From positions 310,001 through 374,000 of the forward strand of contig JADNRX010000006.1 in the NCBI GenBank assembly GCA_015501595.1: a stretch of 64,000 nt of DNA, given 5' to 3'. Of the stretch, positions 54,159 to 64,000 are shown in pieces. Origin of the DNA: Hymenopellis radicata (taxonomy: Eukaryota; Basidiomycota; Agaricomycetes; Agaricales; Physalacriaceae). The translations under genes and the position numbers were made by a program. Below the pieces are notes generated by a model. It ran no database searches and was not told the origin of the DNA. It was given only the letters and a program-made list of their open reading frames with translations. Position 1 is the first letter of the stretch. Every line of letters starts with the position of its first letter.

Positions 54159-56267
54159 ATGGTCAGCTCTCCTTTTAATCACTTTTTCCGCTTCTCAAAT
54201 CGGGTTTTCTCGCTCATAGGGCCAAACTCTGTCTTCTCCAGGTTGGTGCCTCTCCATCCCTTATCTGGATCGATTTTTTGACCATCCGCGCCCCAACAGC
54301 TACCAATAAAATTTCGGAGACCGGTCAGAATGCAGACTTTGCATATGCTGTCACGGAGATGCAAGGATGGAGAATAAGTTCGTTCATGCTCGCGCTGCGG
54401 TCGTCGCCGTACTGATGCGCCAGTTCCTTTACAGCCATGGAAGACGCCCATGCGATTGTGTTGGATTTGGACGAGGGTCAGGTAGATTCTAATGCGTTCT
54501 TCGCTGTGTACGACGGGCATGGTGGTACGTGTGCGGCGCTCCGTGCTGAATCCGCGTGTTCACCTGGTGTTCTCCGCAGGTGGAACCGTTGCAAAGTTTG
54601 CTGGACAGAATGTCCACAAGCGATTGGTAAACGAGGAGTCTTATAAGGAAAAGAACTACGAAGAGGCCCTCAAGAGAGCGTTCCTAGGTACCGATGAAGA
54701 TATGCTCGCCAGTGCGTTATCTATGCCCGTCCTTACGAATGCCTGCATTCAAACCCATTACCCAGATCCCAAACATTCTAGAGATCCATCGGGCTGCACT
54801 GCTGTCGCTGCTCTTGTCACAAAGGATAAAATTTACGTTGTACGTCCCCTCTGACACGGATATCGACTGTGACTCATTTCGCACTAGGCTAATGCCGGCG
54901 ATTCACGATCAGTGCTCAGTGTCAAGGGTGAAGTCAAACCGTTAAGCTTTGACCACAAACCGACAAACGAAGGAGAGCGGCTACGCATTACGGGTGCAGG
55001 AGGCTACATAGAGTATGGCCGCGTCAATGGTGCGTCACTAGCTCATTCTTTAGGTGACTTTACATGACCATTACGCAAAGGCAATCTCGCTCTTTCTCGG
55101 GCCCTTGGTGACTTTGAATTCAAGAAAAGTTATAACCTTCCTCCTGAAAAGCAAGTTATCACTGCGGATCCGGATGTAACGTGCCATGCCCGGGATGACG
55201 AAGACGAATTCCTTGTTATCGCTTGCGATGGTATGTCAGCCCGTTATCACTGCTTCAAACTATTCATTAACTGTACCAAATAGGAATTTGGGACTGCCTC
55301 TCCTCGCAACAAGTTGTAAATTTCGTCCGATACCAAGTTTCTGAAGGAAAGAGTCTTGCCGACATAGGAGAGATGATGTGCGAGCATTGTTTAGCACCAG
55401 ACACCACTTCGGGTGCTGGCATTGGGTACGCCTTCAAACAGTCTTTTGACTTGCATTGCAGTTAATTGTGTTTCCCGTAGCTGTGACAACATGACTGTTC
55501 TCGTGGTTCCCATATTGAATGGGCGGACCTTGGAGGACTGGACTGGTTGGATAACAACTCGTGTCAAGGAACAATACGGCTATGCAACGCCGAGTACAAT
55601 CCCACAGTTGTACGCCCAGAGTCGACTCATGTCGTTCCGCGCGCGTCGAGAGGCGCAGGAAGCGAGGGATCGTGCGCGACAGGACTCTGATCCCAGCGGT
55701 GATGGTGGTGGAAGTTTTCTCTCCTCCCCAGCCGGAATGAGCACTTTTGCGCGCATCTTGGGCAGCACTGGCGGCATCTCTTTCAACGCGCAGAGTGGCA
55801 TACTCACCACCGATAGTGGCCTCATGTTCGGCACTGATGATAGCGACGAGGAGGAGGAAACGGACGACGACACTTCACAATTGACATTCGTCGATTCAAC
55901 TGCAATGTTAAAAAATCAGCTTGCGCAGTACGAAAACGATGACGAGGAGCATGATATACATGAAGTCGGGATGGAAGAGGATGGTAGTTCCCAATCGCCA
56001 ACGACTGATCATTTCGAAACAGCCCCGGCGCAGGTGGACCTTGATGTGTTGGAACAGCATATACCGTTGACGAACGGGACGTCGAGTGCTGGTACACCGT
56101 TCTCACCGATGAGGGTAGAAACTCCGCCGCCTCCGGTAGAAAGCTACGTCAACGGGGACGCAAAGCCTGTGGAGCAGCTGAAGTCGCTGCCCGGTGGAGA
56201 TGAGGCTAGCGCCGCCGTTAAGGCAGAAGGTCTCATGGATACCAGTGAAGATCCATTAAAGATGTAG
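54159..56267 (+). CDS. PP2C-type Ser/Thr protein phosphatase (Ptc2/3-like)
   Basis: The only start giving the conserved MGQTLSSP N-terminus is ATG 54159-54161, followed at once by an intron (54162-54219). Gly2 is a predicted myristoylation site. After further introns: [40 protein letters not shown] (the metal-binding Asp), [86 protein letters not shown] and [14 protein letters not shown] (Mn/Mg-binding Asp and Asn). A long acidic, Ser/Pro-rich tail (from about 55690) is disordered. All joins keep frame. Ptc2/3 phosphatases dampen stress MAP-kinase and DNA-damage checkpoint signalling; the substrates here are unknown. Confidence 0.92.
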
Positions 56268-56832
56268 TATGTACTAATGTGTATCCCTGCGCGTTTCGTT
56301 TTTTTCTTACAATTTCTTGTTGTCTTAATGGGTCACTTTATCTATTGGCTTGTACCATCGTTTCATTCTGATATACCTGATGTAGCACTGTGCACTCACT
56401 TGCGTAGACAGTTCTTACGCATTAGTACCATACAACTGGCTATTACCAGCAACGGCTTGGGGACAATCAACTCAATTTCGACTAAACATTGTCACAAGCT
56501 CGTCTACAATCATAATAGTTGCGTCTGCGCAGCACCAGACAGTTGAGCAACCTTGCAGCATGTTGCGTGTAGAGCCAACAGCTTAGGATCAGGCAGAGGA
56601 AAGGCGATAGCATCAGGAGTGGTGAAGGTGATGAACTCGCGAGACAAATTAGCTTCCTCAATATTTCTGGAGTCTCGTTGTGATTGGATTCAAGCTCTCC
56701 AACTGAGCCCAGCGATCAGTTGAGACACGTTTGCTTTCCACGTGCTTGCGGTCCTCAAACACGTCCATGCAATGTTCCCACTGTTGCCACTGCCTGCATG
56801 ATGATAATGATAATGCTTGCATCGTTACCACC
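56268..56832. other. Intergenic between the PP2C and DUF6593 genes
   Basis: No gene, repeat or RNA recognised; AT-rich 3' flank of the PP2C gene and promoter of the DUF6593 gene. Confidence 0.4.
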
Positions 56833-57452
56833 ATGGACCTTCGTTTGATCGACGAGAGTGCACGAAACACAGTCATTATTCTGCCGGACAGTTCTCCGCT
56901 CTATCAAGTAGAGACGCGGACACGATGGCTCTCGGTTCAGCCGACGAGTATAAAGAAGATCGACGGAGCGCAGGCTATGGATATGGCTGTAGTCCAGATA
57001 CCGATGGGACTGGGTGGAGACCCTGTTGTTTCGGTCTGGGCGAACTGGGCCGAGATATCACTCCCGTACGACAAGGCTTGATGTCGACGTAGGTTACTAC
57101 TTTGCCTGCTTTCATGGATTCAATAACGGCTAATGCGTATAGGTCGGAAACGTTTATCGCGTCTGACGGGAAATCATACAAATGGAAGGTTGAGATGGGG
57201 GACCTTTATGTGCGTGACTTGAGTACGCTTCTGCAACTACTGACCTGTGGTTATTAGCTCAACGTGAACGATGGATCACATACGACCATTGCCATCTACG
57301 ATCCAGGATCGTTGGGGTTCTTCTCAAAGATGCGTGCGCCGACGCTGACTGTGACGCCGCAGGGTATGCACATTGGGGACGATATTGTGGCGACGTTTAT
57401 ATATATGCTGCAACAGCAGCAACGAAGGCGAAGGCGGAGAAATAATAGATAG
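56833..57452 (+). CDS. DUF6593 family protein
   Basis: ATG at 56833 starts MDLRLIDESARNTVIILPDS and continues SPLYQVETRTRW, then PVVSVWANWAEISLP. An intron at 57066-57142 (GTACGA...GTATAG) joins to SETFIASDGKSYKWKVEMGD. A second intron (about 57211-57257) leads to LYLNVNDGSHTTIAIYDPGS and LTVTPQGMHIGDDIVATFIY-MLQ, then a run of basic residues. The N-terminal N-T-x-I / Y-x-V-x-T pattern, central SDG--Y-WK and C-terminal D-I-VATFIY are characteristic of this Agaricomycete family of unknown function. Frame is intact with these introns. Confidence 0.8.
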
Positions 57453-57823
57453 TGTACACTGTGTACTTGTGGATAGCTTCAGTTGCTTCGTGGGAACATG
57501 CCGTGCCGCCGGCTACCCATATTGCGTCCTTGCTTTTTGACCACCGTGACGGGTCTGGGCTGTGCCTCAGCATTCGTCCATCCCTTCTCCGGGGTAAAGC
57601 TTTCACTCATTTCGGAGTAAAGGACCTCAAGGGACGACGAGTACGAGTGAGTGATTCTGCCGTTACAAAGTATTTGGCGCTAAATATTGGCAAGTTTTCG
57701 TTTGAACCGAACGGATCTGCTCGTTCTCCGAGTCCATACACTAGCACTCGACCGTATCAGACAAAAGACGCGTCGGGCTCACCCCAAGTCGAGAACTGCC
57801 TTCTCAATGCTGTCTCTACTACG

Positions 57824-59919
57824 ATGTCTTCGTCGTCCCCCAGGCCCTTGACCGCGTTCCACCGTTCTATGTCTCAGGTCTCTTTTCCTGAAGACGGCTC
57901 AAATATCCTCCTTGAAATAGACTCTGCTGATAAAGAACTCTCTGAACAAATTTACATATACGAGGAGGACATCAGCACTCCACTTCCGTTTGGACTGGAC
58001 TTTCTCGATGTTCAGGTTGGTGAACTGCTCCCACCAGAGGCCGATTCGGACTGGGGCGTCGTCAGGCTCGACCACGAAGCCGATGCACGCGTGCAAGTTA
58101 TTCGAAAACTCGGGTTTGGACGGCAGGCAAGCGTGTGGTTAGCGCAACAATATCCGCTAGAGGAAGTGAGTTGACATGGTCGTTCTATTGTCCCCGTGAT
58201 GTGCCAAAGCTAATATCTATTTCAAGGGAAACACCAGCTACTGTGCCATAAAAGTGTTTTCGGCTTATAGCACTTCACAAGGGGGTAATGAAATGAAGGC
58301 CGTGGCTAAGATTGGCGAAGCTATCATGACCTCTCAGTCGCCTGACCAACGACATATATGCCGCCCCGTCTTCAACGCGATGTTGCTACAGCCCACTAAT
58401 TTCAAGCGCATGCCGAACTTAGAGAGGATGATAAGTGTGATGGAACTTTGTGGACCTTCCATATCAGACATGCAGCGGAGCAGCATAAACCGCCTGTTTC
58501 CCCTAGAAATATGGAGGAATGTGTTTAGAGATATTCTCAAAGGACTTCAATACCTGCACGAGGAGTGCGGGCTTGTGCACGGTGGTGAGTCCTACAACTG
58601 AGGACTTTCAGATTGTCATTATGACCCATAAACAGATATCAAACAAGGCGATATTCTTCTCAACGTAGACATGGGCCGTGACCAGGTCTCGGAGTATTTA
58701 GCCAGCGAACAGGAAAAGCAACAGTATTATGAACCGACAAATGCGTTTCGAAGAGATTTGTACACGCGCGATCCAGAGGACACGTCTTCACTTATGCGGA
58801 CTATTCGGGAACCTACGAGCCAACCGATGATCAGCCCGCTATGGCAGTGCGGCGAATTCGGTGATCCAGAATACAACGAACATATGTCTTTCAAGTTAGC
58901 CGATTTCGGAAGTGGTACGTGTCTGCTAATCTTTGCTTAGCCGCTACGATCACTTACCTGTTTTCGTTCCAGCACAAGAGATTCCCGCTCCCGATGCTAA
59001 AGGTATGATTAATGTATTTTCAACTGCGCTAAATGCTCAAGCTTTAACGTCGGTTTCAGAGATACCGGAAGCATTAACATCTCCCAGGCGAAGGGCTCCC
59101 GAACTTGTACTAGGTCTTCCTTGGAATGAGAAAGCTGATATATGGGCTCTAGGATCCACGGCAAGTCGACTCGTTGATTAGTCTGCCCTCGCTCAGCGCT
59201 CATCTCTGGCTTAGATGCTGGAAATCCTTGCTGGAGGTCCTATATTCCGTGGCCCTTTGATGAAAACCTGGCTGTGGAAGACGAGAGGCAGATGGAAGAG
59301 CAACAAGCGTACACGCCTGAAGACCATCTCGCCACCATCCTAGCGTATTCTGAAACTGAAAAGGTCCCGTCCTGGATGGTGGAGCAATCGCCTCATAGGG
59401 ATTCATTTTTCGATGCTGATGGTACGTAGCCGTTCCTGCTTCCCACTAAAACCTGATTCACGAAATGCAAATAGGCAACTTGATAAAGGGCACAGTGAAG
59501 CATGATGAATGGTTCCGGCTGCGAGAGGGAAGCTTTGACCTAGAGCCCCACCAGCTCATCGAGGAGAACTGTATGCGCGGACGATCATGATGGCAGTGCA
59601 GACCAATGTCATAAGGCGGCGAATACAGCTGGTAGAAAGCGGGCGTGCGGAAGCCGAGGTGGACAACATGACGGACGAGGAAGTTCAGCAGACGATGGAG
59701 GCTCGCACTGGCTTGAACATTGACCTGAGGCTACATGATGCGGCTTTGTTGATCAAGAAATGCTTTACTATAGATCCGAAGGAACGCCCGAGTGCGAGGG
59801 AGCTTTTGGCGTTGGACTTTTTCAGGCAGGTGCCGATTGAGGATGCGGAGGGTCAGCCTGAGGAGATGCAGAAAGGATTCTTAACGGTTCAAATCGAGGC
59901 CTCATATTCGGAGTCATAA
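57824..59919 (+). CDS. SRPK-like Ser/Thr protein kinase
   Basis: ATG at 57824 gives MSSSSPRPLTAFHRSMSQVS, and a short regulatory region precedes the kinase domain: VQVIRKLGFGRQASVWLA (glycine-rich loop), CAIKVF (ATP Lys), MISVMELCGPSISDMQ, HEECGLVHG-DIKQGDILLN (catalytic loop), FKLADFGS (Mg loop), RAPELVLGLPWNEKADIWAL (activation-loop end and helix F) and LLIKKCFTIDPKERPSAREL (subdomain XI). A GC-AG intron lies at 59161-59214. At 59247-59248 (CC) the frame either breaks or a further 44-nt intron exists; CCC would give PIFPWPFDENLAVEDE. The split lobes and domain layout resemble SR-protein kinases. Substrates are unknown. Confidence 0.82.
59161..59214 (+). other. GC-AG intron in the kinase gene
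   Basis: A 54-nt segment starting GCAAGT and ending GGCTTAG. Removing it joins KADIWALGST to MLEILAGGPI, as expected in kinase subdomain IX; reading through hits a stop within eight codons. Confidence 0.7.
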
Positions 59920-60608
59920 GTATATGTGTATGGTTCGAAATTCGAGCCAGTGTTTCCTATGCTGTCCACTCAGCCTATCTCGAAGAGAGTCATCGATTAT
60001 CAAGACCATCGCTACTCGGGAAGCGCCGTCTGCGCCGGCTGAGAACCTTGCTTGTGCCCTGAAATTCTGAAAATGAACGGAGTGGAGGTGCTGAAGAGTT
60101 TATTCGGTAGTGTTGCCTTGTAAATATGGCTGTGTCAACTGAACCGTGGCCCAGACCAGACACCTCGATTTCACCGTAGATGAGCTGGCACTAAGTAGTT
60201 GAAGGATCCGGGCATCCAGCGTACTGAAAGGGACCTGATGGAGGCAATTCATCAGTTATAAAGGAGCGACATCGCATCAACGGTGATTATCCGGGGGGCC
60301 GTCCCATCGAAGAGGCATTTACATTCAGTAAGAGGCACTCGAGTGTGCAGCATTGCTAGACGAAATCTATGCTAATCGGGGTGATCTCTGGTGATCTGGA
60401 GTGCTCTCTTCCTATGTCGCAGAGCCCGCCACTTTCGGATGGGAAGAAGATGACAGTAAAGTGCAACATACTTTGGACTCACTTTTCGGTAGCTAGAGAT
60501 GCTACTAATGTTGTAGCATAAGTACTGGAAGAACAGCATTCAAGCCATTTAGAGTTGGAATAAAGCATAAAAAATTGAATTATATTCTCTGGAATATCCG
60601 CCCACGGT
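59920..60608. other. Intergenic; nothing recognised
   Basis: No coding, RNA or repeat signal found on either strand. Confidence 0.4.
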
Positions 60609-60655
60609 GTGGAACACAGAGATAATCGACTGTATGACCAGTGGAGTCGTCGCAG

Positions 60656-61500
60656 TCACATATCAGCGCTGTTCAGCGCTAACTTGGGTCCGCCGGGCAA
60701 GCAGATCGTGCACGGAGTCCATGTATCAGCCTCGTTCCAAAAGAAAAATTCGAGACACTTACCAGCAAAAGCAGGATGTCGCTTTCTTCCGGTTCCATGC
60801 TCTGCCGCGTTCTTCATAACGTCGCACGTCTCCATAGTCGCATCCTCGCTAGCAACAGTCGTCGTCTGGCCATGGATATCTAATGCCATTCTGCCAGGAC
60901 GTGTTGCACAACATACCTCCCTCGGCATCCCATGCGAGCAATTCGGAATGACGATCGTGCGCACGTCAGGGCGCGTCCTGTTCATCGCCGCGGTCTCATG
61001 TGGCGTGAAATATGGCTCCAGCGCCGGATCCGCTGCGAGTATCGTATCCGTATTCGAGGCAATGGCGAGTCGCGACGGCATGAGATGCGTGAACGACCAT
61101 GAGTTGTTTTGCTATGCACACGGTCAGGCCGAATTTACCATTCAGAGAGAAAGAAGCCACTACCTTGCACCTTCACCAGCCAACTTGACTGCGAAGCCTA
61201 TGCCCAAGACATCATGCAGAACGTGCTTCCATACGACACCGTGCTTCTCGTATGGCGGCGCGATTGCGCTTGTGCTGGAACCGCTGATGCTTGCTGCCGG
61301 CCCACCCTTCGTGCACGTCGTACTGGTAGAGCCTGCGCTCGAGCTCGACGCGACGCAGCTCGAGGGCATGCGAATAGGCTTGATCGACGAGGTGGCGAGG
61401 GTACGCACATGGGAGAAGTATATGGAGGAGAGCCCGCGCTGGGGAGAACGCGATGCGCGGGAAAAGAGCTTCGGATCGGGGCTGTGTTGGCCTGAGACGG
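60656..61500. pseudogene. Alpha/beta-hydrolase remnants on both strands
   Basis: The plus strand at 61160-61470 encodes QDIMQNVLPYDTVLLV, then in another frame SYGGAIALVLEPLMLAAGPP and FVHVVLVEPALEL, which looks like the nucleophile elbow (normally G-x-S-x-G) with bases missing before it. The minus strand at 61081-60850 encodes SRLAIASNTDTILAADPALE and RTIVIPNCSHGMPREV, which looks like the acid strand and catalytic-His region of the same fold. The pieces point towards each other, so either two decayed genes or one gene with an internal inversion is present. No complete model is possible on either strand. Confidence 0.35.
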
Positions 61501-61649
61501 TGGATGAGACGAAGATTCGATGCGATCAACGAAACAAGAATAAGAATCTGACTTACAATTGCAAGCAATCATCCAAACACATAGTCTTCTTGATTCGTGA
61601 TACGAGGTTGGACTGTGTGCTCTTGGTTGGTTTTTTGTGGGTATCTTGA

Positions 61650-62320
61650 CTATCGGCAGAGAAAGGAAGTTAGGTAATGCAAGGATTGCACTGAAAGCCT
61701 GAGAACATGTCGTCGCATTACTGTGGCAGGTGGAGGATACGGAAAAGACGACATAACGAGACTCTGAAGGGAAGGCGAACCGTCGATGACAATTGACAGC
61801 TAGGGCATTGAGAGCATCATGTACAGTGTGAGTATGAGTGCGAGTTGCGGCTTTGATTAGATAGCGATCGGAAATCCCGGTGTTTGTACTTGTATACAGG
61901 GGACCAGCCGACGGGTGAATTACCAGTTTCGAAGGACCTTGACAAGCAAGGTGATTTCAGTGTTCCTATGGCTCTTCCATGCGCGAAGGAGGCTTATTGA
62001 TCACGGTGGGCTCCGGGGTGCTTGGGTTCGGGTAATCGGAGGCATTGTACGACCGCTTTATTTGTCACTTACCACCACAGAGTCCTCAACTTCCGCACAA
62101 TACAAGGTCCCGAACACCGATTTCTAGTACTCAAAGAGAGTATTGCGGCCCATCTCGGTCTTTCTCGCGATGATCTGCTGAACGAGAGGGATTTCCGTGA
62201 CTGGCAGAAAGTGCGATGACTCGGTTCATGTAGTACTTCTGCCGAGGGTACAGGTAAGCGCACGGCCAGGATGGTGATATAAAACAGCGAGAAATCCGGT
62301 AGGTCTGATCCCAAAGAAAA
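61650..62320. other. Intergenic upstream of the epimerase gene
   Basis: No gene recognised; it contains the epimerase promoter. Confidence 0.4.
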
Positions 62321-63673
62321 ATGACTGCCCAACGTATTCTGGTACGTGTTTCGATCTGCAAGGAAATTAAGGACTTGCTTAATTTTCGACACAGGTCACA
62401 GGCACGTCGGGCTACTTGGGGCTTCATATTGTTAATCAACTATTATCTGCTGGATATCTCGTTCGTGGGTAAGCGCAATACTATTTCTTCGGCGCATTTT
62501 CTGACATCCCATCAGTTCCGCCAGAGGAAAGAAGTATGAGCTCTTGAAGAAGGCTATGGCGGGCAATTCAGCCTTTGAAGCAGTGGAGATTGTGGACATC
62601 GGGGCTGGTAATTTCTCCAGTCTTCTGCAGGGTGAGGTCTCTCTGTCGGTTTAATTTCGTTCGACTCTGAAGTGGTGCCTGTTAGGTGTTGATGCAGTGA
62701 TCCATACCGCTGCGCCTATGCCTGGACGCGTCGGTCCAACGGAAGCTCTTAAGGTGGTGATCGTTGTTTTCGTCTACAGTATTATGGCTTGCTGAAAATT
62801 GCTAGTACGCGGCCGATGGTGCTGTGCATGTACTTGAAGAAGCAGCTAAAGCTGGAATCAGACGAGCAGTAGTGACAAGTTCTATTGTCACTTTCCCGTT
62901 CGGTGGGCCGTATGGTGTTAATGGTGTGTACAGTCCCTCTTCTTCACCTGATAGGGTCCTTCGTTTGAACGTTTTTCTTTTTGTTCAGACATGAATCCCA
63001 TAACCGCCGACCAGATAGATTCACACCCTTACGCGCCTTACGTTTTGCAGAAAACACACGCTGATCAAGTCATTATGAAGTTCGCCGATGCGCATCCAGA
63101 GATGGATATCACGATTCGTATGTTCCTACCTGTAAGATACTGTAACGAACTGACGACACCTCCTCAGTTGGACCTAGTTGGATGTTCGGTCCTGTCGCAG
63201 CTCAATTCATAGAGATAGTGCCGGAGCCTGACTATGCCGCGCTTGCCACTGCGTTATACGTATATCAGCTCTTGCGAAAGGACAACAAATTGTATGTCAA
63301 CGCCCCGGGCTCTATCGACGTGCGCGACGCCGCGCGACTCCATGTCGCTGCTCTGTCGTCTCCCGACACGGAGCAGCGAAAGCGTTATGTCGTGGCGTCT
63401 CCGTACTCTTCGTCGTGGAAGGGGGCTCTCGGGCTGATAGCGAAAGACCGGACAGAGCTTGCCAGTAGACTGGCGGATCCCAATGGTGCGCCAGATTGGC
63501 CGGAGAGTGAGAATAAGATTATGGTGGGCAGGGAAGAGCAGGAGAGGGTGTTGGGCATTACGAGGGACACGTACGTGACGTGGGAGAGAACGATATTGGA
63601 TGGTGTGGATAGTGTGCTTGAGATTGAGAGGAGATGGAAAGCTGCGGGATTTGAAGTTGAGCCGCCACAGTAG
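62321..63673 (+). CDS. NAD(P)-dependent epimerase/reductase (extended SDR, cinnamoyl-CoA reductase-like)
   Basis: ATG at 62321, MTAQRIL, then an intron and VTGTSGYLGLHIVNQLLSAG (TGxxGxxG-type cofactor motif) and YLVRGSARGKK across a second intron. Next come VDAVIHTAAPMPGR, GIRRAVVTSSIVTFPFGG and the catalytic YVLQKTHAD (YxxxK). Using GTATGT near 63119 as donor joins MDIT to LGPSWMFGPVAA without a frame break. The C-terminal part has YVYQLLRKDNKLYVNAPGSI, DVRDAARLHVAALSSPDTEQ and KRYVVASPYSSSWKGALGLI, the usual substrate domain. Six short introns. Related fungal enzymes reduce aldehydes, ketones or CoA esters; the substrate cannot be deduced. Confidence 0.87.
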
Positions 63674-64000
63674 GGTTAGTTTTCTCAAATAGGATTTCGA
63701 CGCGTGTAGTTTTCCTCGTAATCCGGCTTTGTGGCAAGCTGGCGCATACTTGCTGCCTCGCTTTCTCCATGAAAATGAATTCCTTAATCTGTCGATCTCC
63801 GCAAGTACTCACGATCTTTTTCAAGAGGGAGGCTAGAACGTTATTTTAATTCACGGCATGACAGACTGAATGTGGCGTATTCCCATGCTTAAAACCTCCG
63901 CCAACCATTCATTCGAATGCGACCCAGTGGATGGCATTGGATGAATTTCGATCCCAGAACTGTAATCAGACGGTAATCTCCGTAAGATTAGAACCCCAAT
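63674..64000. other. Intergenic at the right window edge
   Basis: No gene or element recognised; it is possibly the 3' or promoter region of a gene beyond the window. Confidence 0.35.

Noticed and set aside
57060..57145. Frameshift in the DUF6593 gene after LPYDKA
   Set aside because: A GTACGA donor at 57066 joined to the acceptor ending at 57142 restores the family motif SETFIASDG without any base change.
60609..61649. Single 346-codon plus-strand gene
   Set aside because: The first 180 codons show no protein-like conservation and lie antisense to a hydrolase-like segment; only about 70 codons look real.
63115..63185. Frameshift in the epimerase gene near 63130
   Set aside because: Choosing the upstream GTATGT donor keeps frame and yields the expected GPSWMFGPVAA segment.

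Overview
The window is nuclear DNA of a mushroom-forming basidiomycete (Agaricomycetes). Nearly every gene is split by many introns of about 45-60 nt. Several gene families typical of Agaricomycetes are present: DUF6593 proteins, 7-TM proteins and a histone-fold protein with a long disordered tail. The mobile DNA is of the tyrosine-recombinase (Ngaro/DIRS-like) type known from basidiomycetes. There is no operon structure, rRNA, recognisable tRNA or CRISPR array.

Layout. 1-3.2 kb: the end of a multi-TM membrane protein, a decayed second membrane protein and a GTCGTGG-rich low-complexity tract. 3.2-11.5 kb (minus strand): a complete Ngaro-like retrotransposon (Ngaro-1) with gag, RT/RNase H and tyrosine recombinase. 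Its split direct repeats are in the order A1 ... B1-A2-B2, and a 1.96-kb terminal-inverted-repeat element sits inside it. 11.5-16.5 kb: a 2-oxoglutarate/Fe(II) oxygenase, a divergently transcribed histone-fold (Dpb3/CHRAC15-like) gene and an Hsp20 gene. 16.56-23.16 kb (plus strand): a second, different Ngaro-like element (Ngaro-2) with the same A1 ... B1-A2-B2 layout. Its recombinase is interrupted by a 1.56-kb inverted-repeat element that carries a decayed piece of a host OLA1/YchF-type GTPase gene.

23.3-64 kb is gene-dense housekeeping sequence: an acidic protein with an EF-hand-like C-terminus, SGF29 (SAGA), translin, SEN1 helicase, mannitol-1-phosphate dehydrogenase, ATG27, a ZCCHC10-like zinc-knuckle protein, a nucleotidyltransferase-like protein, a Sec14-type lipid-transfer protein, borealin, an F-box/LRR-like protein, a hotdog thioesterase, a hydantoinase-DUF917 fusion, class II fructose-bisphosphate aldolase, an ERG26-like pseudogene, a PP2C phosphatase with a start-codon-only first coding exon, a DUF6593 protein, an SRPK-like kinase, alpha/beta-hydrolase remnants and an NAD-dependent epimerase/reductase.

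The most notable content is the pair of nested mobile-element structures. In addition, many otherwise well-conserved genes are broken by one- or two-base length differences, mostly in homopolymers or short repeats. This looks more like residual assembly error than gene death.
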